Origin: Labilithrix luteola
GTDB lineage: Bacteria > Myxococcota_A > Polyangia > Polyangiales > Polyangiaceae
DNA: 64,000 bases
Direction: 5' to 3'
NCBI RefSeq assembly: GCF_001263205.1
Contig: NZ_CP012333.1
Coordinates: 11,761,501-11,825,500, forward strand
Both the position numbers and the translations under genes were made by a program. The first letter of the stretch is position 1. Every line of letters starts with the position of its first letter. Positions 17,145 through 25,786 of this stretch are shown piece after piece. Under the pieces are notes generated by a model, which saw only the letters and a program-made list of their open reading frames with translations, made no database searches and was not told where the DNA came from.

Positions 17145-17249
17145 CGCGCCCATCAAGCCAGACGTCTCTCGCCACGTCACGCACGTTCTGTCGCTCCGTC
17201 GCGTGCATCGCGTGCGTCGAGGGCGCCGCCGATGTAGGCTCCATGCACG

Positions 17250-17597
17250 ATGCAGCCGCCCTACCCGCCGCCGAACTCGCCGTACGCCGAGCGTCCTGCA
17301 CCTCCGCACGCCCAACCGACGTGGGCACAAGGCCCGCAGGGGTACCAGGACCCGGCGATGAAGTACGTCGCGCCCGTCAACGTCGCGCCACTCGCACTGA
17401 TTGCCGGCTACGTCGGGCTCGCGAGCATGTTGTGTTTGCCCGCCCCTCTCGCTCTCGGGCTCGGCATCGCGGCACTCGTCGATCTCAAGAAGAAGCCCGG
17501 CAAGGACGGCGCCGGCCGCGCCTGGTTCGCCATCGTCACCGGCGGCATCGGCACGCTGATGCTCCTCATCGCATTCGTCGGCCGCTTGTTCCATTGA
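17250..17597 (+). CDS. DUF4190-type small membrane protein
   Basis: A 115-residue protein with a Pro/Tyr/Gln-rich cytoplasmic N-terminus (about 40 residues) and two transmembrane helices (about 46-75 and 90-112). LALIAGYVGLASMLCLPAPLALGLGIAAL followed by GRAWFAIVTGGIGTL is the DUF4190 pattern. Function is unknown; such proteins are common in predatory and soil bacteria. It is divergent from the RibD-like gene. Confidence 0.85.
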   Translation: MQPPYPPPNSPYAERPAPPHAQPTWAQGPQGYQDPAMKYVAPVNVAPLALIAGYVGLASMLCLPAPLALGLGIAALVDLKKKPGKDGAGRAWFAIVTGGIGTLMLLIAFVGRLFH

Positions 17598-17645
17598 GCG
17601 ACTTCGAATTCGAACGCCGGTAGGCGCGATATCGTCGAGCACTCG

Positions 17646-18203
17646 TCAGAGGGCCGCGACCGACGCGACCACGGAGTGCGCGACGGTATCGTCGAAGAGG
17701 CGTGCCGTTACCCAGCGAACGAGCTCGACGCCGGCGAGGCACTGGGCAGCCGTGGCAACGTTTCCTTCGACGACGAGCGAGCTTCGGACCAGCGTCGCTC
17801 CATAGGCGTGCAGTCGGTCGTGCAGGTCGGGCGAAGGATACGTCGTGGCGCGTAGACCACGCAGGTGCCCGAGCTTTCCAAGGACGATCGCGCCCGAGTC
17901 GACCGCCGCGAGGACTTGCCGCGATGGATCCAGGCGGAGGATATCGCACGCCTCCGCATCGTCGACGAGCACACGCGAGCCGGGACCACTGCAGAAGTAG
18001 ACGGCATCCGCCTCGCTCGCGGCTGCGAGGCCCGCGTGACAATCAATCGTCAGCCCCGTGCTCGACGTGATGCGCGGCGTCTTCGCGGCGATCTGGACGG
18101 AGCACGGCGGCCCGATCCGCGCGAAAAGGTCCCACGCCAGAAAGAGATCGATGTCCGTGAACCTGTCGAACGCGACGAGCACGACCCGTTTCACGTCGTT
18201 CAT
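17646..18203 (-). CDS. DJ-1/PfpI family protein lacking the usual nucleophile
   Basis: A 185-residue class I glutamine-amidotransferase-like protein (VVLVAFDRFTDIDLFLAWDLF, FCSGPG, TYPSPDLHDRLHAYGA). In relatives the nucleophilic elbow reads roughly VCTGA; here it is AVDSGA, putting Asp102 where the cysteine should be, so typical isocyanide hydratase or amidase chemistry is unlikely. ATG 18203 has GGAG six bases upstream. It is divergent from the MocR gene, sharing a 55-base promoter with the 18236-18274 element. This suggests it is controlled by MocR and may bind a ligand rather than catalyse. Confidence 0.85.
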   Translation of the reverse strand: MNDVKRVVLVAFDRFTDIDLFLAWDLFARIGPPCSVQIAAKTPRITSSTGLTIDCHAGLAAASEADAVYFCSGPGSRVLVDDAEACDILRLDPSRQVLAAVDSGAIVLGKLGHLRGLRATTYPSPDLHDRLHAYGATLVRSSLVVEGNVATAAQCLAGVELVRWVTARLFDDTVAHSVVASVAAL

Positions 18204-18235
18204 CGAGCGCTCCAAACCGTTACCGGCGAGACAGG

Positions 18236-18274
18236 AATAACGTTACTCTCGAGTGGCATGGAAACGGGTAACAG
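18236..18274 (+). promoter_or_regulatory. Candidate MocR operator, copy 1
   Basis: AATAACGTTACTC (18236-18248) is followed after exactly 19 bases by GTAACAG (18268-18274). The same 13-mer and 7-mer with the same 19-base gap recur at 20379-20417. It overlaps the ATG of the MocR gene, consistent with autoregulation. Confidence 0.65.
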
Positions 18275-19673
18275 TCGCGAAAAGCTGGGTCAAGCACTTC
18301 GCCGCCTCGTCGCCTCCTCGGCGGCCGGAAGTCAGCTCCCGCCGGTACGCGAGCTCGTCGCGCAACACCGCGTGAGCCCGGTGACGGTGCATCGCGTCCT
18401 CCAGCAGCTCTCGGTGGAGGGGCTCGTCGTCGCACGTCCCGGTGCGGGAACGTTCGTCGCCGCGCGACCGGTCCGAGGCGGCAGCGGCCACTTCGAGTGG
18501 CAAGCACTCGCGCTCGGCTCGCAAGACGTGCCGGCAAACGCTCTCGCGGCGCTCGCGGTGACGACGTCGAGCGGCGCCACGCTCTTGAGCAGCGGATATC
18601 TCGATCCGGCGCTCCAACCTCTCTCGCTCCTCGCCGGAGCCGCTGCGCGCGCCGCGCGTCGTCCGGGCACGTGGAGTCGACTCCCCGCCGAGGGTCTCGA
18701 GGGTCTACGCGCGTGGTTTGCCCACGAGAGCGGAGGCGGATTCCGCGAGAGCGACGTCACCATCGTTTCGGGAGGACAGGCCGCGTTGACGCTCGCCTTT
18801 CGCGCCTTGTCCCGACCCAACGATCCCGTCGTGTTCGAGGCGCCGACGTACCTCGGTGCGCTCGCCACGGCGAAAGCAGCGCGGCTCGCTCCCGTGCCCG
18901 TGCCGTGCGACGGAGAAGGAATCCTGCCCGACGCTCTCGCGCGGATCCTCACGAAGACCGGGGCACGGCTGGTGTACTGCCAACCAACGTTCGCGAACCC
19001 GACGGGCATCTCGTTTTCGGTGGAGCGCCGTGCTCGCGTTCTCGACGTCGTCGCGCGCGCGAACGCGTTCCTGATCGAGGACGACTCGTTTCGCACGCTC
19101 GCGCTGGACGGTCTTCCGCCAAGGCCGCTCGCGGTGGACGACGTCGACGGGCACGTCGTGTACATCCGCTCGCTCACGAAGAGTACGGCGCCGGGCCTCC
19201 GCGTCGCGGCGCTCGTCGCTCGCGGCGCAGCGCTCACGCGTCTTCGTTCGATGCGCGAGCTCGACGACTTCTTCGTGAGCGGCGTTCTCCAGGAGACGGC
19301 GCTCGAGCTCGTGACTTCGGCGTCGTGGAGCCGCCATCTCGCCTCGGTGCGCCGCACGTTGCGCGAGCGGCGTGACGCACTCGCCGGCGCCGTGGGTGAG
19401 CTCCCCCTCGCGGCTCCCGTTTGCCTTCCGAAAGGCGGCCTGCACCTCTGGCTTCGCTTGCGCGAAGGACTCGACGATCTCGCGCTTGCGGCGCGCGCCC
19501 GCTCGGAAGGGATCATCGTCAGCCCGGGCTCGCCATGGTTTCCCGCCGAAGCGCCCGGTCCGTATCTTCGATTGAGCTACGCAGCGGCCGACGCGAGCGT
19601 CCTCGTGCGCGGCGCCGCGAAGCTGAAGGCGGTCATCGCGAAGATGACGATTCACGGATCAAGGCGCGCCTAG
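18258..19673 (+). CDS. MocR/PdxR-type GntR regulator with aminotransferase domain
   Basis: A 471-residue fusion. Residues about 5-75 are a GntR winged helix (GSQLPPVRELVAQHRVSPVTVHRVLQQL, GTFVAARP); residues about 110-470 are a fold-type I aminotransferase. The PLP lysine is K308 in RSLTKSTAPGLR and the PTFANPTG loop is at 243-250. MocR proteins use PLP or a PLP-amino-acid adduct as effector. It lies between the DJ-1-like gene and an Asp/Glu racemase whose promoter carries the same operator-like element, so the racemase and cupin are probable targets. It overlaps the racemase 3' end (19659-19673). Confidence 0.93.
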   Translation: METGNSREKLGQALRRLVASSAAGSQLPPVRELVAQHRVSPVTVHRVLQQLSVEGLVVARPGAGTFVAARPVRGGSGHFEWQALALGSQDVPANALAALAVTTSSGATLLSSGYLDPALQPLSLLAGAAARAARRPGTWSRLPAEGLEGLRAWFAHESGGGFRESDVTIVSGGQAALTLAFRALSRPNDPVVFEAPTYLGALATAKAARLAPVPVPCDGEGILPDALARILTKTGARLVYCQPTFANPTGISFSVERRARVLDVVARANAFLIEDDSFRTLALDGLPPRPLAVDDVDGHVVYIRSLTKSTAPGLRVAALVARGAALTRLRSMRELDDFFVSGVLQETALELVTSASWSRHLASVRRTLRERRDALAGAVGELPLAAPVCLPKGGLHLWLRLREGLDDLALAARARSEGIIVSPGSPWFPAEAPGPYLRLSYAAADASVLVRGAAKLKAVIAKMTIHGSRRA

Positions 19674-20408
19674 GGAGACCTGCGAGGCGAGCCGATGCCA
19701 GCGAACGACGAGCGCGCGCGCCAGGCAATCGGTAGCGTCGACGGTCGGAACGACGGATTTCGAGCCGACGCCGAGCGCGCTCAAGTCCGCACACGCGATG
19801 ACCAGCGCGTCCACGTCTTCGCTCGAGACACGCTCTGCAATCCGTTGCCACGTCTCGTCGAGCGCAGCCGACGCCGCACCGTTTCGGATCCCCTCGAGGA
19901 GGTGATCGACGTCGGACTGACATGCGAGATCGACGACCGAGCGGCCGGCGCCCTCCAGCGCGCGCAGGTAAATCCCTGACTCGAGGGTGGGCCGTGCACC
20001 GACGACCGCGACCCGCTGCGCACGGGCCGGCAGCGCCTCCACGGCGAGCTTCACCATGCTCACGACGGGAACCCGGACGCCAGCGACGAGGTCGTCGAAG
20101 TAGACGTGCGCCGTGTTGCAGGCGATGCCGACGACGTCGACGCCGGCTCGCTCGAGTTCACCGAGGCCGCCGAGAAGCGCGCTGCGCATCGCGCCATGAT
20201 CCGTGGGGCGATCCGCATGGAACGGCGTGGGCAAAGACAGGATCAGCATCCGAGGAAAATCCTCGTCCTCCCTCGCGCCGTAATGCGCTCGACAATGCGC
20301 GACGACGCGATCGACGAACGGCCCGGTCGATGACGGCCCCATCCCGGCGAGGATTCCAATCGTTATCGAGGTCGGATGAATAACGTTACTCGTGATTATC
20401 ACATGCAC
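19659..20408 (-). CDS. Aspartate/glutamate racemase family protein
   Basis: About 250 residues with two-cysteine racemase chemistry: Cys97 in GIACNTAH and Cys206 in VIACADLS, both intact. TIGILAGMGPSSTG is the characteristic N-terminus. Such enzymes interconvert L- and D-aspartate or glutamate without PLP in the cytoplasm. The start may be GTG 20408 or GTG 20402; both fall inside the MocR-like operator. Convergent overlap with the MocR gene and the shared promoter element suggest that MocR controls D-amino-acid formation here (inference). Confidence 0.9.
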   Translation of the reverse strand: MHVIITSNVIHPTSITIGILAGMGPSSTGPFVDRVVAHCRAHYGAREDEDFPRMLILSLPTPFHADRPTDHGAMRSALLGGLGELERAGVDVVGIACNTAHVYFDDLVAGVRVPVVSMVKLAVEALPARAQRVAVVGARPTLESGIYLRALEGAGRSVVDLACQSDVDHLLEGIRNGAASAALDETWQRIAERVSSEDVDALVIACADLSALGVGSKSVVPTVDATDCLARALVVRWHRLASQVSLGAP

Positions 20409-20417
20409 CAGTAACAG
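20379..20417 (+). promoter_or_regulatory. Candidate MocR operator, copy 2
   Basis: AATAACGTTACTC (20379-20391), 19 bases, then GTAACAG (20411-20417), identical in sequence and spacing to 18236-18274. The spacer differs and contains the palindrome GTGATTATCAC (20392-20402). It lies between the racemase (-) and the cupin (+). Confidence 0.65.
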
Positions 20418-20472
20418 AGCGCTCGTGTGCTATCAAACGCGCGTTGCGCCACGCGACACACGGAGGGCCCCC

Positions 20473-20802
20473 ATGGAGCTTCGAAACATCCCGTTCTCGA
20501 CCATCGACTGGAGCTCCGTCGAGCCGACCGAGCACCGCGGTGAAACGGGCATGGCCTATTGGCGAACTCGCCACTACGGCGACGTGCGAGTCCGCATGGT
20601 CGAATACTCGCCGAACTACCGAGCCGACCACTGGTGCAAGAAGGGGCACATCCTCCTCTGCTTGCAGGGCGAGCTGCACACCGAACTGGAAGACGGACGA
20701 GTAACCGTTCTGGGCCCCGGAATGAGCTATCAGGTAGCCGACGGCGCCGAAGCACACCGCTCGTCCACCCCCACGGGCGCAACACTGTTCATCGTCGACT
20801 GA
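20473..20802 (+). CDS. DHCW-motif cupin-fold protein
   Basis: A 109-residue single-domain cupin. ADHWCKKGHILLCLQGELHTEL carries the DHCW-type motif and the first cupin strand pair; GMSYQVADGAEAH is the second. Small cupins of this type are of unknown function, possibly metal-dependent isomerases or binding proteins. GGAGGG at 20462-20467 supports ATG 20473. It shares the racemase promoter region and its MocR-like element. Confidence 0.88.
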   Translation: MELRNIPFSTIDWSSVEPTEHRGETGMAYWRTRHYGDVRVRMVEYSPNYRADHWCKKGHILLCLQGELHTELEDGRVTVLGPGMSYQVADGAEAHRSSTPTGATLFIVD

Positions 20803-20959
20803 AGCCCAACGAATGCGCTCCATCGACAAGATGGGTGCTACCGAATTCCAACAGCGCGGCTCCCAATGCGGAGCGACAGAGCGAATTTCACGGGACGTTC
20901 GGCATGCGTTGGCCCGCGACGGTGTTCAATGGCCAGCAATCGAGCGTAATCTACGTCGC

Positions 20960-21460
20960 ATGACGCCGCCTGCATTCGCCGATCTGCTGACGCCCGACGT
21001 GACGGCGTTCGTTCGCGCGGCGCGTGACTATTGCGCGTTCATGCTCGAGGCTCCGAAGCTCTCGGTTCCAGAACGTCTCGCGACCGCGCGGGCGCGGCTG
21101 CTCGAGCTGTATGCGGCGGGCGCGAGACTGCCGGATGCCGTGCCGGATCCCCATCGCGAGGCACCGAGATTCACTGCTCCGGAGGGGTGGACGCCACTCG
21201 ACGAGTACGACTTCTACTGGACCGCCTTCGACGCGTTCGACCCCGAGAGCAGCGAGGCCATCGTCGGTTCGCTCGACGACGATCTCGTCGAGACGTACCA
21301 GGACGTGCGCGAGGGCCTTTGGCACTGGGAGAGAGGCGAGTTCGCTGATGCCGTCTGGCAGTGGCGCTTCGGTTTCTTGAGCCATTGGGGCGCACATGCC
21401 GTCGAGGCTCTCCGCGCCATCCACCATGCCCTGGAGAAAGTCCGCGGAAGCAGCGGCTGA
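20960..21460 (+). CDS. DUF5063-type hypothetical protein
   Basis: A 166-residue, mostly helical acidic protein. The pattern LDDDLVETYQDVREGLWHWERGEFADAVWQWRFGFLSHWGAHAVEALRAIH matches DUF5063, a family of unknown function found in Bacteroidetes and soil bacteria. ATG 20960 is chosen because the conserved region starts soon after; upstream codons in the same frame (from 20813) look non-coding. It follows the cupin by about 160 bases in the same direction. Confidence 0.8.
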   Translation: MTPPAFADLLTPDVTAFVRAARDYCAFMLEAPKLSVPERLATARARLLELYAAGARLPDAVPDPHREAPRFTAPEGWTPLDEYDFYWTAFDAFDPESSEAIVGSLDDDLVETYQDVREGLWHWERGEFADAVWQWRFGFLSHWGAHAVEALRAIHHALEKVRGSSG

Positions 21461-21526
21461 GCCGGCCGTCGAAAAATCGCAAAGCGGGTCAAGCGCGGGG
21501 GGACCGGACCGCGTAGCTTGGACCCC

Positions 21527-22453
21527 GTGAAGAAGGAAACGCGCTCGTTTTACGAGGAGATCGTGCAGCAGGCGGTGGGGCGGATCGTCCACGGGTTGGA
21601 CGAGGCGCTCGACCTCGGCTGCCTTGCGCGAGGGGCGGCGCTCTCGCCGCTGCACTTCCATCGCATCTTTCGAGGCATCGTCGGCGAGACACCGCTCGAG
21701 CTGCATCGGCGGTTGCGGCTCGAGCGGGCGGCGCATCGGCTCGCCAATGGCGGGGCGAGCGTGACCAGCATCGCGTTCGACGCGGGGTACGAGACGCACG
21801 AGTCGTTCACACGCGCGTTCCGTGACGCGTACGCGGCGTCGCCCTCCGAGTTTCGCGAGCGAGCTGCGGAGGAGCGGAGCGCGTGCCGGCGGCCCCCCGA
21901 CGTCGAGCTCGCCGCGCGGTGCGGAATCCACTTCATCGAAGGCAAGAGACTCGAGCTTCCCATTTCCATCCAACCGACAGGAGCAGCCATCATGAACGTC
22001 GACATCCAGACCATGCCCGAACTTCGCGTTGCCGCCGTTTCGCATCGCGGTCCGTACAACACCATCTCGAATGCCTTCGAGCGACTCGGAGGCATCGTCG
22101 GCCCCGCGGGGCTCATCGGGCTCCCGGGCTGCAAGATGCTCGCGATCTACCACGACGATCCCGAGACCACGCCCGCGACGGAGCTGCGTGCAGACGCGGG
22201 TATCGTCGTTCCCAACGACGTCGCCCTTCCCCCGGGTCTTACCGAGATCAAGATCCCCGCAGGCAAGTATGCCCGGACCGAGCACGTCGGACCGTACACG
22301 CTCCTCGGCGATACGTGGTCGCGCTTGATGGGAGAGTGGCTCCCGAAGAGCGGACATCGCATCAACGGAATGATGTACGAGGTCTACAAGAACACGCCGA
22401 TGGATACGAAGCCGAGCGACCTCCTAACCGAGCTCTTCCTCAACATCGCGTGA
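21527..22453 (+). CDS. AraC-type regulator with GyrI-like effector domain
   Basis: A 308-residue protein. Residues about 10-110 are the double AraC helix-turn-helix (LDLGCLARGAALSPLHFHRIFRGIVGETP, ITSIAFDAGYETHESFTRAFR-like). Residues about 150-308 form a GyrI-like small-molecule-binding domain (ELRVAAVSHRGPYNTISNAFERL, GKYARTEHVGPY). Members of this layout (Rob/SbmC-like) answer amphipathic drugs or act on gyrase inhibitors. GTG 21527 is the most likely start; a TTG lies nine bases upstream. It is convergent with the ECF sigma gene. Targets are unknown. Confidence 0.92.
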   Translation: MKKETRSFYEEIVQQAVGRIVHGLDEALDLGCLARGAALSPLHFHRIFRGIVGETPLELHRRLRLERAAHRLANGGASVTSIAFDAGYETHESFTRAFRDAYAASPSEFRERAAEERSACRRPPDVELAARCGIHFIEGKRLELPISIQPTGAAIMNVDIQTMPELRVAAVSHRGPYNTISNAFERLGGIVGPAGLIGLPGCKMLAIYHDDPETTPATELRADAGIVVPNDVALPPGLTEIKIPAGKYARTEHVGPYTLLGDTWSRLMGEWLPKSGHRINGMMYEVYKNTPMDTKPSDLLTELFLNIA

Positions 22454-22458
22454 GTCGC

Positions 22459-23706
22459 TCAATCCGAAATACGTTCCAGGCGTTTTCGCAAGAAGCGGCG
22501 CTCGGCATCGTTTCGCGCCAGCGCGAAGGCCTCTTCGAACGATCGCCTCGCCTCCGACATACGACCGAGTCGTAGCGAGAACTCGGCAACGGCGGCGGGA
22601 TAGAACGGATAGTCCGCGAGGCGTTCTTTCCCTGCGATTGCATCCAGCGCCTCGAGGCCTCGCTCTGGCCCTTCGAGCTGGCCGACCGCAATCGCCCGAT
22701 TGAGGGCCACGACGGGCGACGGTGCGATGAGCATCAGTCGGTCGTAGAGCGAGACGATGGCCCGCCAATCCGTTGCCTCGAGCGTGTGGGCGCTTGCGTG
22801 CGTGGCCGCGATGGCCGCCTCCACGTGGTAGCGAGACAACTCCGTTCCGGACGCGGATTGCTCGAGAAGCACGAGGCCCTCTTCGACGAGACGGCGATCC
22901 CATCGCGTTCGGTCCTGTTCGACGAACGCGCTGATGTCGCCGGCAGAATCGACGCGCGCCGGCAGCCTCGCGGCATGCAAGAACATCAACGCGGCAAGGG
23001 CGTTGGTGGTCGGCGTTGCGGCGGGAGCATGCTCGCGAAGCAACGTCGTCAGTCGAATGGCCTCTTCACACAGCTCGATGCGAACCGCCGACTCGGCGGA
23101 AGCACCGTGATAGCCCTCGCTGAAGAGCACATAGAGGGCACGCTGGACCACCGAGAGCCGTAACTCGAACTGGGCATCGGTCAGGTCGAAGAGGGTGCGA
23201 GCGCCCGCGAGCGTCTTCTTTCCACGCGAGATCCGCTTTTCGATGGCGGCCCGTCCGCTGAGAAGCGCGCTCGCGATCTCGTTCGCACCGAATCCGCAAA
23301 GGACGTTGAGCACGAGCACCACCTGCGCCTCTTCGGCCAGGCTCGGGTGGCAGCACGAGAACATCATGCGCAACTGCTCGTCGCGGACGATCGACGGAGA
23401 GAAGGCCTCGTCGATCGCCGGGGCGAGCGTCCACTCGGACTCGAGCCAACGTCCCATCTCGGGCGCGAACGTCCGCGCGGTCCGTTCCTTGCGGACGATG
23501 TCGAGCGCGCGATTCTTCGCTGTCGTCATCAGCCACGCGGACGGATTGTCCGGCACGCCGCACACCTTCCACACCTCGAGCGCTCGGCAGAAGGCGTCTT
23601 GCACGACGTCTTCTGCGAGCGCGAGATTGTGGACGCCGAAGATGCGCGTGAGCGCCGCCACGAGGCGCCCGGCTTCGTGCCGGAAGAGATGTTCGTCGAG
23701 GTCCAA
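22459..23706 (-). CDS. ECF RNA polymerase sigma factor (ECF42-like, with C-terminal TPR region)
   Basis: A 415-residue sigma factor. Region 2 is at residues about 10-80 (ALAEDVVQDAFCRALEVW, WLMTTAKNRALDIVRKE) and region 4 at about 125-185 (FSCCHPSLAEEAQVVLVLNVLCGFGANEIASALL). A helical TPR-like tail of about 220 residues follows, including WRAIVSLYDRLMLIAPSPVVALNRAIA. That tail is the hallmark of ECF42, which works without a classical anti-sigma factor and accompanies DGPF genes, as here. TTG 23706 begins directly after the previous stop. The three genes form one operon. Confidence 0.93.
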   Translation of the reverse strand: MDLDEHLFRHEAGRLVAALTRIFGVHNLALAEDVVQDAFCRALEVWKVCGVPDNPSAWLMTTAKNRALDIVRKERTARTFAPEMGRWLESEWTLAPAIDEAFSPSIVRDEQLRMMFSCCHPSLAEEAQVVLVLNVLCGFGANEIASALLSGRAAIEKRISRGKKTLAGARTLFDLTDAQFELRLSVVQRALYVLFSEGYHGASAESAVRIELCEEAIRLTTLLREHAPAATPTTNALAALMFLHAARLPARVDSAGDISAFVEQDRTRWDRRLVEEGLVLLEQSASGTELSRYHVEAAIAATHASAHTLEATDWRAIVSLYDRLMLIAPSPVVALNRAIAVGQLEGPERGLEALDAIAGKERLADYPFYPAAVAEFSLRLGRMSEARRSFEEAFALARNDAERRFLRKRLERISD

Positions 23707-24327
23707 TCAACCCTTTCGCGAATAGCGGAGCATCACGTTCCCGGAAGGATAGCCCTTGGCCTCCACGAGGGTGAGCCCGGTCGTCTTCGCGACGCCTCGC
23801 ACGAACGATTCTCCACTGCCGAGCAAGAGCGGACTCACGACGATCTGGTATTCGTCGATGAGGTCGTGCTGGGCGAGCAGAGAGACGATCGAGCCGCTCC
23901 CGAAGATGATGATCCCTTTGCCCGGGGCCTTCTTGTATTCGCGAATCTCCTGCGGGTCGAACGTCGCGCGAAGTTGCGAATTGTTCCAGGTCACGCTCTT
24001 TCGCGTGCGTGAATAGACGATTTTCTTCGCGGCGTTGATCATCTCCGCCATCGCGCGCATTTCGGACGACGCGCGGACCGGCCCGTGAGGATTCTCGATC
24101 TCGCCACCGGCCTTGGCGACCTCGATAGCATGCGGCCAGAAGCTCTCGAACATGTCGTAGGTCTTGCGACCGAAGAGAATCGTATCGACCGCCGACGACG
24201 CAGCGGCTCCGGCCTTGTCGATCTGCTCCTCGGGGACGACCCAGCTGAGGTCGGCGTGCGAGTCTCCCTCCGGACGGGCGAAGTAGCCGTCGGCCGAAAC
24301 GCGATTGAACATGATGATGGGTCGCAT
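23707..24327 (-). CDS. Dihydrofolate-reductase-fold family protein
   Basis: A 206-residue RibD C-terminal/DHFR-like protein. It has MRPIIMFNRVSADGYFA at the start, LFGRKTYDMFESFWP, GKGIIIFGSGSIVSLLAQHDLIDEY and VVSPLLLGSGESF, the standard pattern of small NADPH-binding reductases of unknown substrate. AGGAG eight bases before ATG 24327 is good. It sits between the DGPF gene and the ECF sigma gene, so it is part of the ECF42 module and possibly a target. Confidence 0.9.
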   Translation of the reverse strand: MRPIIMFNRVSADGYFARPEGDSHADLSWVVPEEQIDKAGAAASSAVDTILFGRKTYDMFESFWPHAIEVAKAGGEIENPHGPVRASSEMRAMAEMINAAKKIVYSRTRKSVTWNNSQLRATFDPQEIREYKKAPGKGIIIFGSGSIVSLLAQHDLIDEYQIVVSPLLLGSGESFVRGVAKTTGLTLVEAKGYPSGNVMLRYSRKG

Positions 24328-24359
24328 GGTGTTCGCTCCTTCCCTGTTCGTTCGGTGGT

Positions 24360-24725
24360 TCACATCGTCCCCGTGAGAACGGGACGGACCTCGACCAACT
24401 CGCCGCCGATCACCATCGGACAGGACTCGGCGAGAGCGGCAGCCTCCGCGAGGTCCTTCGCCCGAACGAGGATGTAGCCGAGGATGACGTCTTTGGTTTC
24501 GGCATACGGCCCGTCCGTGACGAGCGCGCTCTCGCCCTTTCGCCCGCGGACGACCTTGCCGGCCGTATCGAGAGGCTGACCGGGCTCGGCCAGGTGCCCC
24601 TTGGCCTCGAGATCGCGCATCCACGCCATCATGGCCTCCATGCTGCGCTGGGCCCGCTCCGGCGTTCCCATCGCCTCGCGCTGACCTTCGAGGGTGGATC
24701 GGAAGAGGTAAACGAAGACGCTCAT
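24360..24725 (-). CDS. YCII-related DGPF-domain protein
   Basis: A 121-residue ferredoxin-like-fold protein with VTDGPYAETKDVILGY, the DGPF signature, and FRSTLEGQREAM near the start. DGPF proteins are nearly always encoded beside ECF42 sigma factors; their biochemical role is unknown. GGAGG eight bases before ATG 24725 makes the start clear. It is the first gene of the operon. Confidence 0.93.
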   Translation of the reverse strand: MSVFVYLFRSTLEGQREAMGTPERAQRSMEAMMAWMRDLEAKGHLAEPGQPLDTAGKVVRGRKGESALVTDGPYAETKDVILGYILVRAKDLAEAAALAESCPMVIGGELVEVRPVLTGTM

Positions 24726-24955
24726 TTTCAAGCCTCCTTGCGAAGAATCCGCGCGTTTGCGGCTTCTGCATGCCCACGACGTGCGAAGGGCGGACGACCG
24801 GACATTTTTCTTTCGAACTGCGGTCGGGATGCGATCCCCGCGACATCTTCCGACCTTGGCCTGCTCACCGCTAGCGTGAACCGTGCCGCCGGGGACCACG
24901 CTTTACGCCGGGACCAAACCAGCCGATGGTCGAGCCGCTCACCGGGAGGACGCCC

Positions 24956-25786
24956 ATGCTCACGAGACCGATCCCGAAGTCCAACGAACAGCTTCCCGTG
25001 GTCGGGCTCGGAACGTGGCAGACCTTCGACGTCGGCACCGCGTCACGCGAGCGCTCAGCGCTCGCTCGGGTGGCCACGGACTTCTTTCGTTCGGGAGGCA
25101 CCGTCATCGATTCGTCGCCGATGTACGGGGGCGCCGAAGAGGTCGTCGGCGATCTGCTCGCCGAGCCCCACGTGATCCCGGAGGGCGTGCGGCCCTTCCT
25201 CGCGACCAAGGTCTGGACGCGCGGGCGTCAGGCCGGCATCGACGAGATGAATCGCTCGATGGCGCGCATGCGCACGACGACGATGGACTTGATGCAGGTC
25301 CACAACCTCGTCGACGCCGATACCCATCTTCCCGTGCTCCGCGAATGGAAGCAGGCCGGGAAGATTCGCTACATCGGCATTACCCACTACGCGCACAGCG
25401 CCTTCGACGAGCTCGAACGCCGGATGCGCACGGACGAGCTCGACTTCGTCCAGCTTCCTTACAGCATCGTCGACCGCGCCGCGGAAAAGCGCCTCTTGCC
25501 GGTCGCGCAGGACACGGGCACGGCCGTCCTCGTCATGCGCCCGTTCGCCGAGGGACAGATCTTCCGCCGCGTCCACGGCAAGCCTTTGCCGGATTGGGCG
25601 AGTGACTTCGATTGCACGAGCTGGTCTGCGTTTCTTCTCAAGTTCGTGCTCTCGCATCCTGCAGTGACCTGTCCGATCCCCGCCACGGCGAACCCGAGTC
25701 ACCTCGCCGACAACTGCCGCGCCGGAGACGGTCGCTTGCCGGACGAGGCCACGCGCGAGAAGATGGCCCGCCTCTTCACGATCTGA
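24956..25786 (+). CDS. Aldo/keto reductase
   Basis: A 276-residue AKR-fold protein: LPVVGLGTWQTFDVG, TVIDSSPMYGGAEE (Asp and Tyr of the tetrad), LATKVWTRG (Lys) and LMQVHNLVD (His). It is shorter than most, with QLPYSIVDR and PIPATANPSHLADN completing the barrel. It most resembles the group often annotated as D-threo-aldose-like or general oxidoreductases. GGGAGGA at 24944-24950 fixes ATG 24956. It overlaps the convergent LysR gene by 11 bases. Confidence 0.9.
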   Translation: MLTRPIPKSNEQLPVVGLGTWQTFDVGTASRERSALARVATDFFRSGGTVIDSSPMYGGAEEVVGDLLAEPHVIPEGVRPFLATKVWTRGRQAGIDEMNRSMARMRTTTMDLMQVHNLVDADTHLPVLREWKQAGKIRYIGITHYAHSAFDELERRMRTDELDFVQLPYSIVDRAAEKRLLPVAQDTGTAVLVMRPFAEGQIFRRVHGKPLPDWASDFDCTSWSAFLLKFVLSHPAVTCPIPATANPSHLADNCRAGDGRLPDEATREKMARLFTI

